This document shows positions 60,608 through 64,000 of a stretch of DNA of 64,000 nt, piece by piece. Source of the DNA: Apostichopus japonicus (lineage: Eukaryota > Echinodermata > Holothuroidea > Aspidochirotida > Stichopodidae); NCBI RefSeq assembly GCF_037975245.1, contig NC_092565.1:24401499-24465498 (forward strand), in the 5' to 3' direction. The stretch's first letter is position 1. Each line of letters starts with the position of its first letter. The translations under genes were made by a program, and so were the position numbers. The notes below the pieces were generated by a model, which saw only the letters and a list, made by a program, of their open reading frames with translations, searched no databases and was not told where the DNA came from.

Positions 60608-61903
60608 TTTAACTTGGTTTTCTTTCTCTCTCTGTTCTTGCCCACTCCTTTGAAGATTTGTAACTTCGTCAAAAGGTTTTCATTCACAGTAGATGATTAT
60701 TTCTTCTTAGCGTTTCCTTGTCCCTTCTGTATTTCTTTTTGTTATGTTTGTATGTTTCTTCCTTTTTCCTTTGAAATCGAAATCTAATATCCTTGTTCAC
60801 AACTCGAAGTATAATTATGAATGTTGTCTTCCCTTTCCCTCGTAACATGCCATGAAGATGTTCCGTTTTAATTCCAGTCTATTGTATTTTCAACTTTCAA
60901 TGGTAAAACCTAGATGTAAAGAAATTGCCGACACAGGTCTATTCTACCTAGCTCCCGAACAAAAGGAACAATGACTTGTTTGTAGCACAGCAGGTCTAAG
61001 TTATTCTCTAAATTAATTCAAAGTAAGTAATCAGTTACTGTCTTATGTAGGCTACTGTACAAGTTTTGTATTACGAGCGTCAGCTGTCGAGTTCATTGGC
61101 GCGATGAAAGAGGACGGCTTTTATCAATTCGATGCAACTACGTGCTTCCGACATGTACGGAAGCTTAGGTGGGTTTTCAAATTATTAAAAAACTAATAAA
61201 TAAAATTCACCTTCTTATTATATTAAATTTTCAGGCCTACGTAGATGTATTTCAAGTCAAGAATAAAAAACAAAACACAAAGTGTTATTCCTATATTTGT
61301 GGTAAAATTAAGCAATCTTTTTCTTCTCTTAGCTATCTCTGAATGTACAAATATTTATTAAAAACCCTAAGGCGGTGAAGAAGACTTTCCTACGCCTGCT
61401 AATGGAGGGTTTTACAACCGCTTAGTTCTATGTCGAAAACTGTGTCTCGCAACTTAGTGTAATGTTGGGCTATCGTGTTTGCATGTTATCACCATATTGT
61501 GGAGAAGTTAGATTAAAATATAGCTTTAAAGATGCGTTGAATACAACTTTGCTCTTTAGAAAGAAAACTAATAAACAGTTTATAATAACCTACCAAAATA
61601 TGACAACTTAAATGACAAAAAAAAAAGACAAAAAAAGAAGAGAGAATGATTTTGTGGAGAAAAGCGAGTATGGAATAAAAATATTAGCTTTCACGCAAAA
61701 CGCTTAAAAGGTATTTATTTATTTCATTTATTGTTTACTTCACAATACAAATATGAAAAAGCACACACTCCAATAGAAAATGCTTATGAAAGAGGGAGGG
61801 ACTTCTGGTTGCCATAAAAGGTTACCTAAGTGGATGATAAATTGATCAAAGTGATCAACTTGATCACCCTATGCTAACCATTTTCTTCTGGCGACATATT
61901 AAC
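60608..61903. other. corazonin 5' UTR and upstream sequence
   Basis: Pyrimidine-rich on the plus strand (purine-rich in the gene's sense) for about 40 bp next to the start codon, consistent with 5' UTR. No TATA box or upstream exon could be fixed. The rest is AT-rich without recognised features. Confidence 0.4.
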
Positions 61904-62210
61904 CGGTGCTGTGGCCGAGTGGATAAAGGCGGTGGCATCATTTGAAACAATGAGGCTTAGCAATCGGGAGGTTCGGGGTTCTATACCCGGCCGGGTCATA
62001 GTATAAGGTGGGTTTTTCATCCAAGAGCAATCTACGGTTTTACCATCTGTAACGACTTTCTAAATGGAAAATATTCCAAATTTGAGTTAAAATGTTGAAT
62101 TGGAAGCCACCCGACGTGAAAGTTATAATTCACAAGCCCTTGCGGGCTTATCCCGCATTCGTGGTCGCTTAAGCGTCTTAAAAAGAATTACCTGATTATT
62201 GTTATTACAT
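61904..62210 (+). repeat. SINE with Ser/Leu-type tRNA head
   Basis: The head (about 61904-61998) has an A box TGGCCGAGTGG and B box GGTTCTATACC, spaced widely as in tRNAs with a long variable arm (Ser/Leu type); the T-stem GGG/CCC pairs. A body of about 200 bp with 'cccttgcgggcttatcccgc' follows, then a tail of attattgttatta. This is a different family from the 372-bp repeats. No target duplication was identified. Confidence 0.75.

Positions 62211-62975
<765 letters not shown>

Positions 62976-63039
<64 letters not shown>
62976..63039. repeat. TTA tail and TA microsatellite
   Basis: The LINE's (TTA)n tail, about 5 units, passes directly into TA, which ends at the start of the tRNA-like array. 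Confidence 0.95.
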
Positions 63040-63040
<1 letters not shown>

Positions 63041-63080
63041 GACCTTCCTTACCGGTTTCGAACCTCTGGACATACAATCA

Positions 63081-63152
63081 GCGTCCATAGCCTAGTGGTT
63101 AGGGTGTCCGCGTACAGAGCGGGAGGCCCGTGGTTCGAATCCCGGTGGAGGC
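63081..63152 (+). repeat. tRNA-like Pol III promoter region
   Basis: Same tRNA-like fold as at 22339, with A box TAGCCTAGTGG and B box GGTTCGAATCC; the anticodon-side stem here reads TCCGC/GCGGG. Confidence 0.78.
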
Positions 63153-63452
63153 TGAAAGTTTTTTCACTGTTCTTGATTTTCCAACTCATTACGATTTTCA
63201 TTTATATATTTTCATTTGCCTTTGTCGTTTACCTCCATTGCATTAACATAAAGTCTGTTCAAAGTATCTCTTTCGAGATCCGGCTTTGGGAATCACAAAT
63301 GATTTCGAGTTGGTTAGCATCATGTTTGATCTCTAGAGTAAGGCAAAATATGTCACCAAAAATAGAACTAGTATTGTTCGATACAGGTGACAAACGCCTA
63401 CAGTGGAATTACGACCTTCCTTACCGGTTTCGAACCTCTGGACATACAATCA

Positions 63453-63526
63453 GCGTCCATAGCCTAGTGGTTAGGGTGTCCGCGTATACAGAGCGGGAGG
63501 CCCGTGGTTCGAATCCCGGTGGAGGC
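63453..63526 (+). repeat. tRNA-like Pol III promoter region with 2-bp insertion
   Basis: As the previous one, but with an extra 'ta' in the anticodon loop (cgcgtatacagagcgg), which enlarges the loop to 9 nt. Confidence 0.78.
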
Positions 63527-63573
63527 TGAAAGTTTTTTCACTGTTCTTGATTTTCCAACTCATTACGATTTTC

Positions 63574-63575
<2 letters not shown>

Positions 63576-63640
<65 letters not shown>

Positions 63641-63664
63641 ATATTTATATTTATATATATATAT
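63576..63664. repeat. TA microsatellite
   Basis: TA tract with TTAT interruptions, growing out of the short TA run internal to the 372-bp unit. Confidence 0.95.
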
Positions 63665-63778
63665 AGGAATAACAGAAAAACTGTAAAACAACTATGCTGC
63701 ATTTAGAGAAAGGCTGGAACTCGAGTGAGATACAATAATTAAATTAGGTAAGTGATTGGAATTAAAAACAGCCAATGT

Positions 63779-63835
63779 TTGGTTTTTGCAGAGCTTTCGA
63801 GCAAAACTAGCACTTCTCCAGTGCATGATCACCGA
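63779..63835 (-). ncRNA. second hammerhead-like motif, possible Penelope-like element end
   Basis: On the minus strand: CTGGAGA, AGTGCTAGTTTTGCT, CGAAAGCTC. The order CUGRAGA, short stem-loop, CGAAA matches the hammerhead core layout; stem II is weak (A-U, G-C and two G-U pairs). The core has G where CUGANGA needs A (CUGGAGA), so it is probably inactive. The context, about 115 bp after a TA tract, parallels the motif at 54.84 kb. Confidence 0.4.
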
Positions 63836-64000
63836 AAGTGACAAGGAGTAGCAGGAATTACTATTTTATAGAGAAGAGTGTCCGCATGATTGTGAAGTCA
63901 AAGCGACTTTCTGATTTCTGCTGAATTGAGCAGAAGTTTTAGAAATTCGGATTATTTTAAGCCGCGTCGGATTATTTTAATCAGATTCCGTCGTAATTAC
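63836..64000. other. unclassified end of window
   Basis: A short direct repeat, cggattattttaa, occurs twice near 63950-63980. Nothing else is recognised. Confidence 0.5.

Larger units (their letters stand above)
63040..63575 (+). repeat. 372-bp family array, ~1.4 units
   Basis: Begins at 'cgaccttccttaccggttt', which recurs 372 bp later at 63412, and contains two tRNA-like regions. The sequence is close to the 22-kb array with few differences (for example gggaggcccg for ggaaggcccg, and 'aaaaatagaact'). It enters from a TA tract in the middle of the unit and leaves at the unit's own TA run, which has expanded (63576-63664). Confidence 0.93.

Overview
This window is AT-rich animal nuclear DNA with long TA microsatellites, minisatellites and transposon remains but almost no protein-coding sequence. 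The one gene I recognise is a corazonin-type neuropeptide precursor exon on the minus strand at about 60.4-60.6 kb. Its predicted mature peptide, HNTYSMKGKYRWRA-amide, has the form of echinoderm corazonins, and I think of a sea cucumber (Holothuroidea). The lineage call rests on that peptide and on general genome character; no species is claimed. Nothing bacterial is present: there are no operons, ribosome binding sites or CRISPR arrays.

Layout. 0-5 kb: tRNA-like repeat copies embedded in TA microsatellites, a hAT transposase remnant (1.9-2.3 kb), a 189-bp tandem duplication and a complete non-autonomous hAT element with a perfect 8-bp target duplication (4.2-4.6 kb). 5-17 kb: a ~209-bp duplication and four large minisatellites (44, 33, 65 and 48 bp units). 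18-24 kb: three decayed LINE reverse-transcriptase fragments and a three-unit, near-identical 372-bp tandem array carrying a tRNA-like Pol III promoter, followed by an inverted partial copy. 25-38 kb: mostly featureless, with a 66-bp repeat, a 19-bp repeat, TA tracts and a duplicated block at 37.1-37.6 kb. 38.5-39.9 kb: two more tRNA-like repeat copies, one split by a 735-bp element with ~66-bp terminal inverted repeats. 40.8-45.6 kb: 73-bp, 42-bp and ~60-bp minisatellites. 48.4-48.8 kb: another tRNA-like element and degenerate repeats. 52.9-53.2 kb: a perfect 268-bp palindrome with a TA core. 54.3-56.9 kb: a second hAT MITE (8-bp duplication), a hammerhead-like motif next to a TA tract, and a LINE 3' end. 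58.2 kb: a 9-bp satellite made of CACGTG sites. 59.7-60.6 kb: a TTAA-flanked MITE inside the predicted first intron of the corazonin gene, then the coding exon. 61.9-64 kb: a Ser/Leu-tRNA-type SINE, an internally deleted LINE copy joining ORF1 zinc-knuckle sequence to the 3' end of ORF2, another 372-bp-period tRNA-like array and a second hammerhead-like motif.

Most open frames are produced by repeat units whose length is a multiple of three (33, 48, 66, 189, 372 bp) or by TA tracts read as Tyr-Ile, and are not genes. The main biological content is transposon and repeat history: nested insertions with readable target duplications, retroelement tails that run into TA microsatellites, and higher-order structure inside minisatellites.
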